Assembly (NCBI RefSeq): GCF_016595235.1
Contig: NZ_JAENHL010000008.1
Coordinates: 726,390 to 790,389, forward strand
DNA from: Taklimakanibacter albus
GTDB taxonomy: Bacteria > Pseudomonadota > Alphaproteobacteria > Rhizobiales > Aestuariivirgaceae
Length of the DNA stretch: 64,000 nt
Reading direction: 5' to 3'
The notes under the pieces are model-generated. The model searched no databases. It saw nothing but the letters and a program-made list of their open reading frames with translations, and had not been told where the DNA came from. A program made the position numbers and the translations under genes. This document shows positions 28,622 through 39,819 of this stretch, one piece after another. Within the stretch, counting starts at the first letter, position 1, and each line of letters opens with the position of its first letter.

Positions 28622-29911
28622 TCACTCACTTCTTTCATGTAACTTGCGTCCGGCGACATAGGTCGCGCGGATGGCGCGGTCGTCGCCCAGGATCGCCAGA
28701 GCGAACAGCATATCCTCGAGCGATTGCGAAAGCTCCTGGCGGCTCGCCAGGACATCGGTCGCCTTGGGATCGATCACCACGATATCCGCCCACTTGCCGT
28801 CATCGAGCGATCCCACCTCATCGGTAAGACGTAGCCTTTCCGCATTGCCGCGCGTCGCCAGATGGAACAGCTCGAAAGCGGTCGGGCGATACCCTGCGAG
28901 CATTTGTACCTTATAGGCGGCACCCAAAGTCGCGAGCATCGAATAGCTGGTGCCGCCGCCGACATCGGTGCCGAGCGCCAGCCTGACGGGGCGTTCCGGC
29001 TTGCCGAGATGGCCCATGCTCATCAGGCCAGAGCCCAAGAACATGTTCGAGGTCGGGCAATGCGCGACGATCGATCCTGTCTCCGACAGGCGTGCGCATT
29101 CGCGCTCGGAGAGATGGACACCATGAGCAAAAAGACTGCGGTCGCTCAGCAGGCCGAAACGGTCATAGACGTCGGTATAATCCTTGTCGTTCGGATACAG
29201 CGCGCGGATGCGGGCGACTTCGCCCGTGCTTTCCGACAGATGCGTCTGCATCAGCGTATCGGGCAGCGACTGCATCAGCTCGCCCGCGACCCGCAATTGC
29301 GCTTCCGAGGAGGTGACGGCGAAACGCGGCGAGACGACATAACGCAGACGATCGCGGCGGTGCCATTTCTGATAAAGCGCCTCGCTGTCGCGGGCACCCG
29401 CCTCCGGCGTGTCGCGCACGGCCTGCGGCACATCGCGGTCCATCATGGTCTTGCCGGTCATGATGGCCATGCGCCGCGTCCCGGCGGCGGCGAACAGCGC
29501 CTCGGCGCAGGATTTGTGCACCGAGGAGAAGACCATCGCCGACGTGGTACCGTTGGTGACGAGGCGGTCGAGGAATTTCTCGGCCGCCGCCGCGGCATAG
29601 GCGGCGTCGCCGTAACGCGACTCCTCCGGGAAGGTGAAACGGTTGAGCCAGTCGAGCAGATCCTTGCCCGGCGCGGCCAGCATGCGATATTGCGGGAAGT
29701 GGATATGGGCGTCGATGAAGCCGGGCAGGATCAGGCAGTCGTCATAGTCGTCGACCGGTGCCGCGCGCCAGGCTTCCGGCAGCGCCCGGCGGGCGCCGCG
29801 CCACAGAATGCGCCCATCATCACCGATCACCACGGCGCCTTGCGGCTCATGCAGGTAATCGGCGGTGGTCGCGCCAAAGGTCAGCACCGCGCCGGTGACG
29901 ATGCGGGTCAT
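28622..29911 (-). CDS. guaD: guanine deaminase
   Basis: 429 residues, amidohydrolase superfamily. Zinc ligands appear in PGFIDAHIHFPQY (HxH), QTHLSES, FAHGVHLSE and ALGTDVGGGTS. The active-site region FTFPEESRY is typical of guanine deaminase. It converts guanine to xanthine. ATG 29911 overlaps the uraD stop by four bases. Coupled translation with uraD upstream and puuE downstream. Confidence 0.92.
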   Translation of the reverse strand: MTRIVTGAVLTFGATTADYLHEPQGAVVIGDDGRILWRGARRALPEAWRAAPVDDYDDCLILPGFIDAHIHFPQYRMLAAPGKDLLDWLNRFTFPEESRYGDAAYAAAAAEKFLDRLVTNGTTSAMVFSSVHKSCAEALFAAAGTRRMAIMTGKTMMDRDVPQAVRDTPEAGARDSEALYQKWHRRDRLRYVVSPRFAVTSSEAQLRVAGELMQSLPDTLMQTHLSESTGEVARIRALYPNDKDYTDVYDRFGLLSDRSLFAHGVHLSERECARLSETGSIVAHCPTSNMFLGSGLMSMGHLGKPERPVRLALGTDVGGGTSYSMLATLGAAYKVQMLAGYRPTAFELFHLATRGNAERLRLTDEVGSLDDGKWADIVVIDPKATDVLASRQELSQSLEDMLFALAILGDDRAIRATYVAGRKLHERSE

Positions 29912-30405
29912 GCCGATATCCTGTCTTCGAGGCGGAAGCGGAAGATACGGGCGATCTGGGTCAGTGCGGTTTCGAACTCCACTTCCGCGCTGTTGCCGAG
30001 GCGCTCGTCGAAGGCGTCGAGAATCTGGTCCTTGGTGGCGCCCTTCACGGCGAAGATGAAGGGGAAGCCGAAGCGTGTTTTGTAGGCATCGTTCAGCCTG
30101 GTGAAGCGGGCGAATTCGTCCGGCGTCAGCCGGTCGAGCCCGGCGCCCGCCTGCTCGCTCGTCGAATCCTGGGTGAGCTTCGCTTTGGTCGCGAGATCAG
30201 GATGAGCACGGATGAGCGCCAGCTGCGCCTCCCGCGGCGCGGCGCGCATCGCCGCGGCGAATGCGGTGATGACATCCTCACGTGTCGCGAAAGGGCGCCT
30301 CTCCCAGGCGCCTTCCGCCACCCAGGGCGAATGCTCGGCCACATCGCCGAACGCGCCTAAGAACGCGTAGAGCGGCATGATGTTGATATCGTCGAGCGCG
30401 GTCAT
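29908..30405 (-). CDS. uraD: OHCU decarboxylase
   Basis: 165 residues of the UraD family. Visible motifs: FGDVAEHSPWVAEGAW (catalytic His), LIRAHPDLA, SEQAGAGLDRL, FTRLNDAYKTRFGFPFIFAVKG and the C-terminal EVEFETALTQIARI. It decarboxylates 2-oxo-4-hydroxy-4-carboxy-5-ureidoimidazoline to S-allantoin after UraH. Four-base overlaps with puuD and guaD on either side. Confidence 0.93.
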   Translation of the reverse strand: MTALDDINIMPLYAFLGAFGDVAEHSPWVAEGAWERRPFATREDVITAFAAAMRAAPREAQLALIRAHPDLATKAKLTQDSTSEQAGAGLDRLTPDEFARFTRLNDAYKTRFGFPFIFAVKGATKDQILDAFDERLGNSAEVEFETALTQIARIFRFRLEDRISA

Positions 30406-31583
30406 TGCGCGCCGATCCAGGCGCCCAATTTGGCACGGTCGTCATCCGTCATGCCGGTCTCATTGCCGAGCGGCATGGATTTGTTGCGCACTGCCTGGGC
30501 CTCGATCTGGCTGGCATAACGGCGCAATTCGTCGAGCGTCTCGAGGGCCACACCCTTGGGCGCCTCCTTGAAGCCGGCATGAGTGGGCTTCACCGCATGG
30601 CACATGGTGCAATGCTTGACCGTGATGGCCTGGACCTCCTGGTCGGAAACGACAAGGCCTTCGCCGATCCGCGCTTTCGGCTGGGTCAGCCACAAAGCGG
30701 CAGCGAGTGCGCCGAAGATGATCGGGATCGTCCAGGCGATCTCCGCGATGTCGTCGCCCACTTCATGGCGCACCAGGAAATGGCGCAAGGACGCGCCGCC
30801 GATGACGATCAGCCCGACCAGGATCCAGGACTGCGGGTGATTGGTGATCATCGGATAGTGGTTGCTGATCATCATTAAGAGGACCGGCAAGGTCAGATAG
30901 GTATTGTGCAGCGAGCGCTGCTTGCCGGTGATGCCGAATTTCGGATCGGGCGCCTCGCCGCGCAACAGCGCCGCGGTGATCTTCCTCTGATTGGGGATGA
31001 TCACCGCGAAGACATTGGCCGCCATCATGGTGCCGATGAAGGCGCCGATATGGATGAGGGCGCCGCGTCCCGAGAATACATGCGTGAAGCCGTAAGCGGC
31101 GATCAGGATCAGCGCGAAGACGGCGAGCGCCAGCAGGCCCGGGCGATGCACCAGCGGCGACCGGCAGAGACCATCATAGATGAACCAGCCGGCGGCGAGG
31201 CCCGCCAGTGAAATCGCGATCGCCTGCCAGGGCGTGAGCACCAAAACCGAAGGATCGATCAGGAAGGTCGTCGCATTGAAATAGAACTGGACGATGAGCA
31301 GCAGGAAGCCGGTCAGCCAGGTGAGATAAGCCTCCCATTTGAACCAGATGAGGTCGGGCGGCATGTCGGCGGGCGCCACCGAATATTTCTGGACATGATA
31401 GAAGCCGCCGCCATGCACTTCCCAGGCCTCGCCATAGACGCCGGCCGGCAATCCAGTGCGGCGCTTCAGCGAAAAATCGAGCGCCACGAAATAGAAGGAC
31501 GTGCCGATCCACGCAATGCCGGCGATCATATGCGCCCAGCGCAGCAGGAGATTGAGCCAGTCGGCGATGAAAGGATCGAGCAT
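30402..31583 (-). CDS. puuD: membrane urate oxidase PuuD with cytochrome c domain
   Basis: 393 residues. The N-terminal 300 residues form the eight-helix urate-oxidase domain of PuuD (LLLRWAHMIAGIAWIGTSF, EVHGGGFYHVQKY, SLHNTYLTLPVLLMMISNH). The C-terminal domain carries a c-type heme site CTMCH (325-329) and a MPLG methionine that could be the distal ligand. It oxidises urate to 5-hydroxyisourate and passes electrons to the respiratory chain. It takes the place of soluble uricase, which is absent here. First gene of the puuD-uraD-guaD-puuE operon. Confidence 0.93.
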   Translation of the reverse strand: MLDPFIADWLNLLLRWAHMIAGIAWIGTSFYFVALDFSLKRRTGLPAGVYGEAWEVHGGGFYHVQKYSVAPADMPPDLIWFKWEAYLTWLTGFLLLIVQFYFNATTFLIDPSVLVLTPWQAIAISLAGLAAGWFIYDGLCRSPLVHRPGLLALAVFALILIAAYGFTHVFSGRGALIHIGAFIGTMMAANVFAVIIPNQRKITAALLRGEAPDPKFGITGKQRSLHNTYLTLPVLLMMISNHYPMITNHPQSWILVGLIVIGGASLRHFLVRHEVGDDIAEIAWTIPIIFGALAAALWLTQPKARIGEGLVVSDQEVQAITVKHCTMCHAVKPTHAGFKEAPKGVALETLDELRRYASQIEAQAVRNKSMPLGNETGMTDDDRAKLGAWIGAQ

Positions 31584-31613
31584 TATGAAGATCTTCGCTT
31601 GGGCCGTTCCACG

Positions 31614-31726
31614 ACCCTCACCCTGAGGTGCGAGCGCAGCGAGCCTCGAAGGGTGTCTTGCAGCATACGCAACTCATCCTGATGGATGCTTCGAGGGCCG
31701 CTACGCGGCCACCTCAGCATGAGGGT
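31614..31726. repeat. R3 BIME-like repeat (copy c)
   Basis: It begins ACCCTCACCCTGAGGTGCGA and ends CACCTCAGCATGAGGGT. The arms AGCCTCGAAG and CTTCGAGGGC face each other around a short loop. Copies b and c are direct repeats that bracket the RAYT-puuE-guaD-uraD-puuD segment. It lies upstream of puuD and downstream of the BMP gene, so it may act as a processing or termination site between the two operons. Confidence 0.8.
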
Positions 31727-31778
31727 CTCGGAAAGATCCGGACATCGGCCGTACCGATGTCCGGCTGTTGTTGACCGC

Positions 31779-32849
31779 CTACTGCGGCAGCTTGTCGTCT
31801 ACGCCTTTGACGAACCAGTTCATCCCGAGGATGTCGCCATCGCCGAGCGGCTTGCCGGCTTCGCCGATGGTCGAGCCGTCCTGCTTGGTGATCGGGCCGG
31901 TGAAGGGATGGAGCTTGCCGCTCTTGATCGCATCCTCGGTCTCGGTCGCCATCTTCACGACGTCATCCGGCAGATTGGTGAGCGGCGACATATGCACCGT
32001 GCCTTCCGCCATGCCATCCCAGGAGGACTGCGACTTCCAGGTGCCGTCGAGCACATCCTTCACGCGGCGGACATAGTATGGCGCCCAGTTGTCGACGATC
32101 GCCGTATATTGCGCCTTGGGAGCGAATTTGATCATGTCGGACGCCTGGCCGAAGCCATGCTTGCCCTGCTCCTCGGCGACCTGCAGCGGTGCCGTCGAGT
32201 CGGTGTGCTGGACCATGATGTCGGCGCCCTGGCTGAACAGCACCTTGGCGGCGTCGGCTTCCTTGCCGGGATCATACCAGGAATTGATCCAGACGATCTT
32301 GACCTTGAAATCGGGATTGACCGACTGGGCGCCCAGCATGAAGGCGTTGATGCCGGCGACGACTTCCGGGATCGGCACCGAGACGATGTAGCCCGCCACG
32401 CCCGACTTCGACATCTTGGCGGCGATCTGGCCGATCACATAGCGGCCTTCGTGGAACTTGGCGTTGTAGGTGGTGACATTCGGCGCGGTTTTGAAACCGG
32501 TCGCGTGCTCGAATTTCACATCGGGGAATTTCTTCGCCACTTTCAGCGTCGGCTCCATGAAGCCGAAAGAGGTGGTGAAGATGATAGCGCAGCCGTCACG
32601 CGCCAGGCGCTCGATGGCGCGCTCGGAATCGGCTTCCGGCACGTTTTCGACGAACACCGTCTGCACCTTGTCGCCGAGCTCCTTCTCGACCGCGAGCCGG
32701 CCCTGATTGTGCTGATAGGTCCAGCCGAAATCGCCGATGGCGCCGACATAGAGCCAGCAGGCCTTGAGCTTTTCCTGGGCCGAGGCGGAGGCCGCCGACA
32801 TGCCCAGCGCCACGGCCAGGACCGCGGCACTCATCATCAGTTTCTTCAT
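31779..32849 (-). CDS. BMP-family ABC transporter substrate-binding protein (second system)
   Basis: 356 residues. Signal peptide ending SASAQE, then a BMP/PnrA domain (CWLYVGAIGDFGWTYQHN, FTTSFGFMEPTLKVAKKF, NAKFHEGRYVIGQIAAKM, IWINSWYDPGKEADAA-like segment, ADIMVQHTDSTAPLQ). AGGAGAACCCC precedes ATG 32849. It is the last gene of a minus-strand run xdhA, xdhB, xdhC, ATPase, two permeases, BMP, so the imported compound is probably a substrate of xanthine dehydrogenase or its precursor. Confidence 0.9.
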   Translation of the reverse strand: MKKLMMSAAVLAVALGMSAASASAQEKLKACWLYVGAIGDFGWTYQHNQGRLAVEKELGDKVQTVFVENVPEADSERAIERLARDGCAIIFTTSFGFMEPTLKVAKKFPDVKFEHATGFKTAPNVTTYNAKFHEGRYVIGQIAAKMSKSGVAGYIVSVPIPEVVAGINAFMLGAQSVNPDFKVKIVWINSWYDPGKEADAAKVLFSQGADIMVQHTDSTAPLQVAEEQGKHGFGQASDMIKFAPKAQYTAIVDNWAPYYVRRVKDVLDGTWKSQSSWDGMAEGTVHMSPLTNLPDDVVKMATETEDAIKSGKLHPFTGPITKQDGSTIGEAGKPLGDGDILGMNWFVKGVDDKLPQ

Positions 32850-32882
32850 GGGGTTCTCCTTACTCCCTGTAGCATTTGCGGT

Positions 32883-33758
32883 TCATCGATCAGGCACGAA
32901 TGGCTGCCCAAGACAGGCCGGCGCATTGCTGCGCGTCAGCCGCTGGCTCGCCGAAATCAGGACGAGGGCCAATATGGTGGCAATATAAGGCAGGCTCAGC
33001 AAGAGCTGCGAGGGAATGCCGAGCGCGAAGGTCTGCACCGTGTAAGCGAGAATATAGACGGCGCCGAAGAGATAGGCGCCCACCACCACGCGCCAGGGCA
33101 GCCAGGACGAAAAGACGACCAGCGCCAGCGCGATCCAGCCGCGCCCGGCCGTCATGTTCTCGACCCATTGCGGCGTGTAGGCGAGCGAGAGATAGCCGCC
33201 GGCGAGGCCTGAGCAGGCGCCGCCGAACAGCACGCACGCATAACGCACCAGGATGACGCGATACCCCAGCGCATGCGCCGACGCGTGGCTGTCACCGACG
33301 GCGCGGATGACGAGGCCGATCTTGGTGCGGAAGAGCACATAGGAGACCGCCGCCACCAGGATGAAGGAGACCGGGATCAATATGTCGATGCCGAGCCACT
33401 TGGGCAAACGCACGCCAGGCTCGCCGACGAAGGACTCGCCCAGGAGTCCAGAGAGGCCGAGGCCGAGCAGTGTCAGCGACAGTCCCGTCGCCACCTGATT
33501 GGTCACCAGCGTCAAGGTGAGAAAGCCGAAGAGCAGCGCCATCGCCATGCCGGCCAGGATCGCCGCGAGAATGCCGAGATAGGGATTACCCGAAAGAAGG
33601 CCGGCGCCGAAGCCCGCGACCGCGCCCATCACCATCATGCCCTCGACGCCGAGATTGAGGACGCCCGAGCGCTCGGTCACCAATTCGCCGAGCGCCGCCA
33701 GCAGCAAGGGCGTCGCGGCGGTGACGATGGTGAGGAGGATGGCGGTGGCGGCATCCAT
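32883..33758 (-). CDS. ABC transporter permease (second BMP system, second permease)
   Basis: 291 residues, BPD_transp_2 family, with the signature ERSGVLNLGVEGMMVMGAV and eight or nine hydrophobic helices. ATG 33758 (MDAATAI) is the true start, with GGAG upstream. A much longer open frame extends to 34679 but only by reading the neighbouring permease gene out of frame. It starts five bases after the stop of that permease gene. Confidence 0.9.
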   Translation of the reverse strand: MDAATAILLTIVTAATPLLLAALGELVTERSGVLNLGVEGMMVMGAVAGFGAGLLSGNPYLGILAAILAGMAMALLFGFLTLTLVTNQVATGLSLTLLGLGLSGLLGESFVGEPGVRLPKWLGIDILIPVSFILVAAVSYVLFRTKIGLVIRAVGDSHASAHALGYRVILVRYACVLFGGACSGLAGGYLSLAYTPQWVENMTAGRGWIALALVVFSSWLPWRVVVGAYLFGAVYILAYTVQTFALGIPSQLLLSLPYIATILALVLISASQRLTRSNAPACLGQPFVPDR

Positions 33759-33763
33759 CTTTG

Positions 33764-34832
33764 TCACTCCGCCGGCTGGACCGTGGCTGAGACCTGCGTC
33801 TTCAGCCAGCGGAAGCGATAAAGGATGAGCGTGTCGCAGGCGAGAATATAGAACAGCAAGATGCCCTGGAACACTTTGGCGATGCGGTCGGACAGGCCGA
33901 GGGAGACCTGCGCCGCCTCGCCGCCCAGATAGCTCAGCGCCAGCATCAGGCCGGCGAAGATCGCGCCGATCGGGTTGAGCCGGCCCAGGAACGCGACGAT
34001 GATGGCCGTGAAGCCGTAACCCGGCGAAATCTGCGGCTGCAACTGCGCCACCACGCTCGCCACTTCGGTGATGCCGGCGAGACCGGCGAGACCGCCCGAC
34101 AGCAGGAAGCAGAACATGATCGTGCGCGGGCGCGAGAAGCCGGCGAAGCGCCCGGCGCGGGGCGCATTGCCGCTGACGCGGATCTCGAAACCCTTCAGCA
34201 TGCGCGCCATCACGAAAGCGAGGATGAGGGCGGCGACGAGCGCAAATAAAGCGCCCAGATGGATGGAGCCCGACAGCATCGGCAGCAATTGCCAGCCGTC
34301 GAAGGTGATCGTCTTGGGGAAGTTGAAGCCCTGTGGATCGCGCCAGGGGCCGCGCACCAGCCAGTCGAGCAGCAACTGCGCCACATAGACCAGCATCAGC
34401 GAGGTCAGGATCTCGTTGGCATTGAAGCGCGTCTTGAGCCAGGCCGGGATCGCCGCCCAGCCCATGCCGCCGGCAATGCCGAAGAGCAGCATGGTGATGA
34501 GGGTGAGCGGCGACTGCCAGGCCGGGAACAGCACCGGGATCATGCCGCCGAAGATCGCGCCCATGGTGAACTGGCCCTCGGCGCCGATATTCCACACATT
34601 GGCGGTGTAGCAGACGGCGAGACCGACGCCGATCAGCACCAGAGGCGTCGCCTTCACGATCAACTGCTCGACCGACCACATCAGCGTCAGGGGCTCGACG
34701 AAATAGACATAAAGCCCGTGCAGAGGATCGATGCCGCGGATGGCGAAAAGCACGGCGCCGGTGATGAGCGTCAGCGCGATGGCGATGACCGGCGACAGCA
34801 GCGCCATGCGGGTGGAGCGCTCGGCGCGCTTC

Positions 34833-34849
<17 letters not shown>
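33764..34849 (-). CDS. ABC transporter permease (second BMP system, first permease)
   Basis: 361 residues, BPD_transp_2 family, with the segment VWNIGAEGQFTMGAIFGGM near residue 90 and about nine hydrophobic helices. ATG 34849 overlaps the 3' end of the ATPase gene by 17 bases. It pairs with the permease at 32883-33758. Confidence 0.9.
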
Positions 34850-36382
<1,533 letters not shown>

Positions 36383-36386
<4 letters not shown>

Positions 36387-37510
36387 CCGCCCTGGCCCTT
36401 TTTTGCAGCCATTCTAGAGGGTGTTCGGGCCTGAAAGCCAGGAATTCGCCCGGTTCTCAACATCTCATCCCGTTCCAGAAGCTCGGCCACGGTGGCGGCG
36501 GCGATGATGGCGGGCTCCTTGGAGGTGATGCCGGCCACGCCGATCGGGCATTTGAAGGCGGCGAAACCCGCATCCGGGACACCCGCCTGGCGCAAACGGC
36601 TCAGGAATCGGGCTCTTTTGCTGGCGCTGCCAATGAGCCCGACATAGGGAAAACGCTTATCCCGAAGCGCCTTGTCGATGATCGCCAGATCCAGCGCATG
36701 GCTGTGGGTCATGACCAAAAGGAAACTATCACGGGGCGCCGCGGCGAGCTCGGCCAAGGGATCACGCGCCTCGACCGGGGTGACATTGGCCGGCATCGCG
36801 GCAGGGAACGAATCGGGCCGCGGATCGATCCAACGGATGGCGAAAGGCAAGGGTGCCAGCGCCAGGACCAGCGCCCGGCCGACATGACCGGCGCCGTAGA
36901 GATAAAGCGGCCGCTGCGTTTCGCCGAAGGATTCGATCAGGCTTCCGACTTCGGCCAATTTTCCCCCTCTCCCGTCCGCAGGATGGGAGAGGGTGGTCGA
37001 AGGCCGGGTGAGGGCTCTTTGATCGACCATAACTGTTTCAGAAGAGCCCTCATCCGCCCTGTCGGGCACCTTCTCCCATTGCTGCGCAACGGGAGAAGGG
37101 GAATTAACTGAGATGATACGTCTCTCGACATGATCCCTTTCCAGCCGGCCGGTTGTCCTGAACACTCCTGCCGCTTCCGCCGCCGCGAGCTCCCTGATCT
37201 CCGCGAGCACCGATGGATCGAAGATCTCGGTCAGCAATTCCACCCGGCCGCCGCAGCATTGGCCGAGCTCCGGGCCCAGCACATGGCGGCTCACCGACAT
37301 GGCGCGGCCGGACTTCATCATCCTTTGAGCTTCGGCAAGCGCGCGCCATTCGAGCGCGCCGCCGCCGATCGTGCCATGGAAACCGCGCGGCGTCAGGATC
37401 AGGCGGGCGCCCTCCTCACGTGGCGCTGAGCCTTCGACACGATAGACCGACACCATGGCGCAGGGCTCACCAGCTTCGAGCGATTTCGCTATGTGAGCCC
37501 AGACCTTCAT
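36383..37510 (-). CDS. xdhC: xanthine dehydrogenase accessory protein XdhC with an in-frame repeat insertion
   Basis: 375 residues. The N-terminal XdhC/CoxI domain (CAMVSVYRVEGSAPREEGA, FHGTIGGGALEW, LGPELGQCCGGRVELL) binds the molybdenum cofactor. The C-terminal Rossmann domain (LYLYGAGHVGRALVLAL, LVMTHSHALDL, YVGLIGSASKRARF) completes the protein, which sulfurates and inserts MoCo into XdhB. Between them residues 136-183 are encoded by an R1 repeat, so the linker is about 48 residues longer than usual. Both domains remain open and intact. ATG 37510 overlaps the xdhB stop by four bases. The longer upstream frame lies inside xdhB. Confidence 0.88.
36963..37101. repeat. R1 palindromic pair inside xdhC
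   Basis: Left unit 36963-37016 (CCCCCTCTCCC hairpin with GGGAGAGGGTGG, ending GGGTGAGGG); right unit 37047-37101 (CCCTCATCCGCCC, GGGCACCTTCTCCC, GGGAGAAGGGG). The two face each other around a loop flanked by CTCTT and AAGAG, so the whole could form one long cruciform. The right unit closely matches the repeats at 45814-45863 and 46255-46305. Its length keeps the xdhC frame open. Confidence 0.85.
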
Positions 37511-39819
37511 GCGGACATCGCCTTTACCGCCTTCAAAATCGCCTCCGGGGTCGCCGGCGCCTCCAGAGGCGGCGCCGTTCCGGGTTTGAGGGCGGCGATC
37601 GCATCGGTGATCGCCGAAAAAACCGACAGGGCCAGCATCAAAGGCGGCTCGCCCACCGCCTTCGAGCGGTAGATCGTATTGGCCAAGTTGCCGGGCGAGG
37701 CGAACAGCTTCACGCGGAAATCCGCCGGCACGTCGGAGGCGCATGGGATCTTATAGGTCGAGGGCGCATGAGTGCGTAAACGGCCCTCTTTGTCGAAAAC
37801 CAGCTCCTCGGTGGTGAGCCAGCCCATGCCCTGGACGAAGCCGCCTTCGATCTGGCCGAGATCGATCGCCGGATTGAGCGAGCGCCCGACATCGTGAAGA
37901 ATATCGACGCGGTCGACCCGCATCTCGCCGGTCAGCGTATCGATGGTCACTTCCGAGCAGGACGCGCCATAGGCGAAATAGAAGAACGGCTTGCCCTTCA
38001 CCTTGTCGCGGTTCCAGGTGATGTTGGGCGTCGCATAGAAACCCGTCGCCGACAATTGAATGCGCGCCTGATGGGCACGCTTCGCCAGCTCGCCGAGGCT
38101 CATGCTCTGATTGGCGATGATCACCCGCCCCTTCTCGAAGCGGATCTGATCGGGCGCCACCTGCCATTCGCGCTCGGCGAAAGCGATGAGCCGCTTCTTG
38201 ATCTGGGACGCCGCCTCCTTCGCCGCCATGCCGTTCAGATCGGAGCCCGACGAGGCGGCGGTCGGCGAGGTGTTGGGCACTTTGCCGGTCGTCGTGGCGG
38301 TGATCTTCACGCGATCCGGCGTGATGCCGAATTCCTCGGCCACCACTTGCGCCACCTTGATATAGAGCCCCTGCCCCATCTCGGTGCCGCCATGGTTCAG
38401 ATGCACCGAGCCGTCGGTATAGAGATGGACGAGCGCGCCCGCCTGGTTGAGATGGATCAGCGTGAAGGAGATGCCGAATTTGACCGGCGTCAGCGCCAGG
38501 CCCTTTTTGAGGATGCGGTTCTTCGCGTTGAAGTCCTTGATCGCTTCGCGGCGCGCATAATAGTCGCTGGTCTTTTCGAGCTCGGCCACGACTTCAGCGA
38601 TGATGTTGTCGGTGACCTTCATGCCGTAAGGCGTGCGGTCGCGCTTCGGCCCGTAGAAATTGCGCTTGCGCACATGGAGCGGGTCGAGCGCCAACCGGTG
38701 CGCGATGGCGTCCATCATCCGCTCGGCCAGCATCATGCCCTGCGGGCCGCCGAAGCCGCGAAAGGCGGTGTTCGACACGGTGTTGGTGCGCAGGCGCCGC
38801 GATTCGATGCTGACCGCCGGATAATAATAGGCATTGTCGGAATGGAACATCGCGCGGTCATTGACGCCGAGCGACAGATCGGCCGAATAGCCGCAACGCG
38901 ACAGGAGGCTCGCGTCGACCGCCGTCAGGCGGCCGGTCTTGTCGAAGGCGGCATCGTAGTCGATGCGCATGTCATGGCGCTTGCCGGTCATGATCATGTC
39001 GTCGTCGCGGTCGAGACGGCATTTCACCGGCCGGCCGGTTTTATGGGCGCCGAGTGCGGCGAGCGCCGCCCATTGCGCCGCCTGGCTTTCCTTGCCGCCG
39101 AAGCCACCGCCCATGCGCCGGCATTCGCAGGTGACGAAGGCATCGGCCACGCCCAGCATCTTGGCGACGCAATGCTGCACCTCGCTCGGATGCTGGGTCG
39201 AGGAATAGACGGTCATGCCGCCCGCTTCTTCCGGCATGGCGAAAGCCACCTGGCCCTCGAGATAGAAATGCTCCTGGCCGCCGACGTGGAAACTGTCGGA
39301 GAGGCGCATTTTCGCGGCCGCGATCCGTTTTTCGGGCTCGCCGCGGCGGAACTCGTAGGGCGGCAGCACGTCCGGCGTGCCCTGCTCCAGTGCATCCTCG
39401 ACGGTGATCGCGGCGGGGTCCTTGGCGATTTCGATCCTGGCGCGCCTGGCCGCGCGGCGCGCCTGATCATGTGTCCCGGCCACCACCGCGAAGACGACCT
39501 GGCCGTGGAACAGGATCTCGTCCTCGGCGAAGATCGGATCGTCGCCCATCGCCGGACTGCAATCATTGACGCCCGGAATATCGGCCGCGGTCAACACCGC
39601 AACGACACCCGGAGAGTTACGCACCGCATCGAGGTCACACCGCGTGATCCGGCCTTTTGCGCCTTCGCTTGCATAACCCGGCGCCACATGCAGCGTGCCT
39701 TCGGGCTCGCGCATGTCGTCGATATAGATCGCCCGGCCCTGGACATGCAGCGCGGCGCTGTCATGGGCGAGCGCCAGGCCCACCGTCTCGGTCGTGAAAC
39801 GTTTGACCTCAGCCGGCAT
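37507..39819 (-). CDS. xdhB: xanthine dehydrogenase molybdopterin-binding subunit
   Basis: 770 residues, xanthine oxidase large-subunit family: HVQGRAIYIDDM, GQEHFYLEGQVAFA (Gln of the Mo site), RRMGGGFGGKE, FRGFGGPQGM, NHGGTEMGQGLYIKVAQV and EVTIDTLTGEM with the catalytic Glu region VGEPPLML near the C terminus. It oxidises hypoxanthine to xanthine and xanthine to urate. It overlaps xdhA by 11 bases and xdhC by four, so the three subunits are made from one mRNA. Confidence 0.94.
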   Translation of the reverse strand: MPAEVKRFTTETVGLALAHDSAALHVQGRAIYIDDMREPEGTLHVAPGYASEGAKGRITRCDLDAVRNSPGVVAVLTAADIPGVNDCSPAMGDDPIFAEDEILFHGQVVFAVVAGTHDQARRAARRARIEIAKDPAAITVEDALEQGTPDVLPPYEFRRGEPEKRIAAAKMRLSDSFHVGGQEHFYLEGQVAFAMPEEAGGMTVYSSTQHPSEVQHCVAKMLGVADAFVTCECRRMGGGFGGKESQAAQWAALAALGAHKTGRPVKCRLDRDDDMIMTGKRHDMRIDYDAAFDKTGRLTAVDASLLSRCGYSADLSLGVNDRAMFHSDNAYYYPAVSIESRRLRTNTVSNTAFRGFGGPQGMMLAERMMDAIAHRLALDPLHVRKRNFYGPKRDRTPYGMKVTDNIIAEVVAELEKTSDYYARREAIKDFNAKNRILKKGLALTPVKFGISFTLIHLNQAGALVHLYTDGSVHLNHGGTEMGQGLYIKVAQVVAEEFGITPDRVKITATTTGKVPNTSPTAASSGSDLNGMAAKEAASQIKKRLIAFAEREWQVAPDQIRFEKGRVIIANQSMSLGELAKRAHQARIQLSATGFYATPNITWNRDKVKGKPFFYFAYGASCSEVTIDTLTGEMRVDRVDILHDVGRSLNPAIDLGQIEGGFVQGMGWLTTEELVFDKEGRLRTHAPSTYKIPCASDVPADFRVKLFASPGNLANTIYRSKAVGEPPLMLALSVFSAITDAIAALKPGTAPPLEAPATPEAILKAVKAMSA

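Noticed and set aside
32883-34679. One 598-residue membrane protein
   Set aside because: Its first half is the neighbouring permease gene read in the wrong frame; the true permease starts at ATG 33758.
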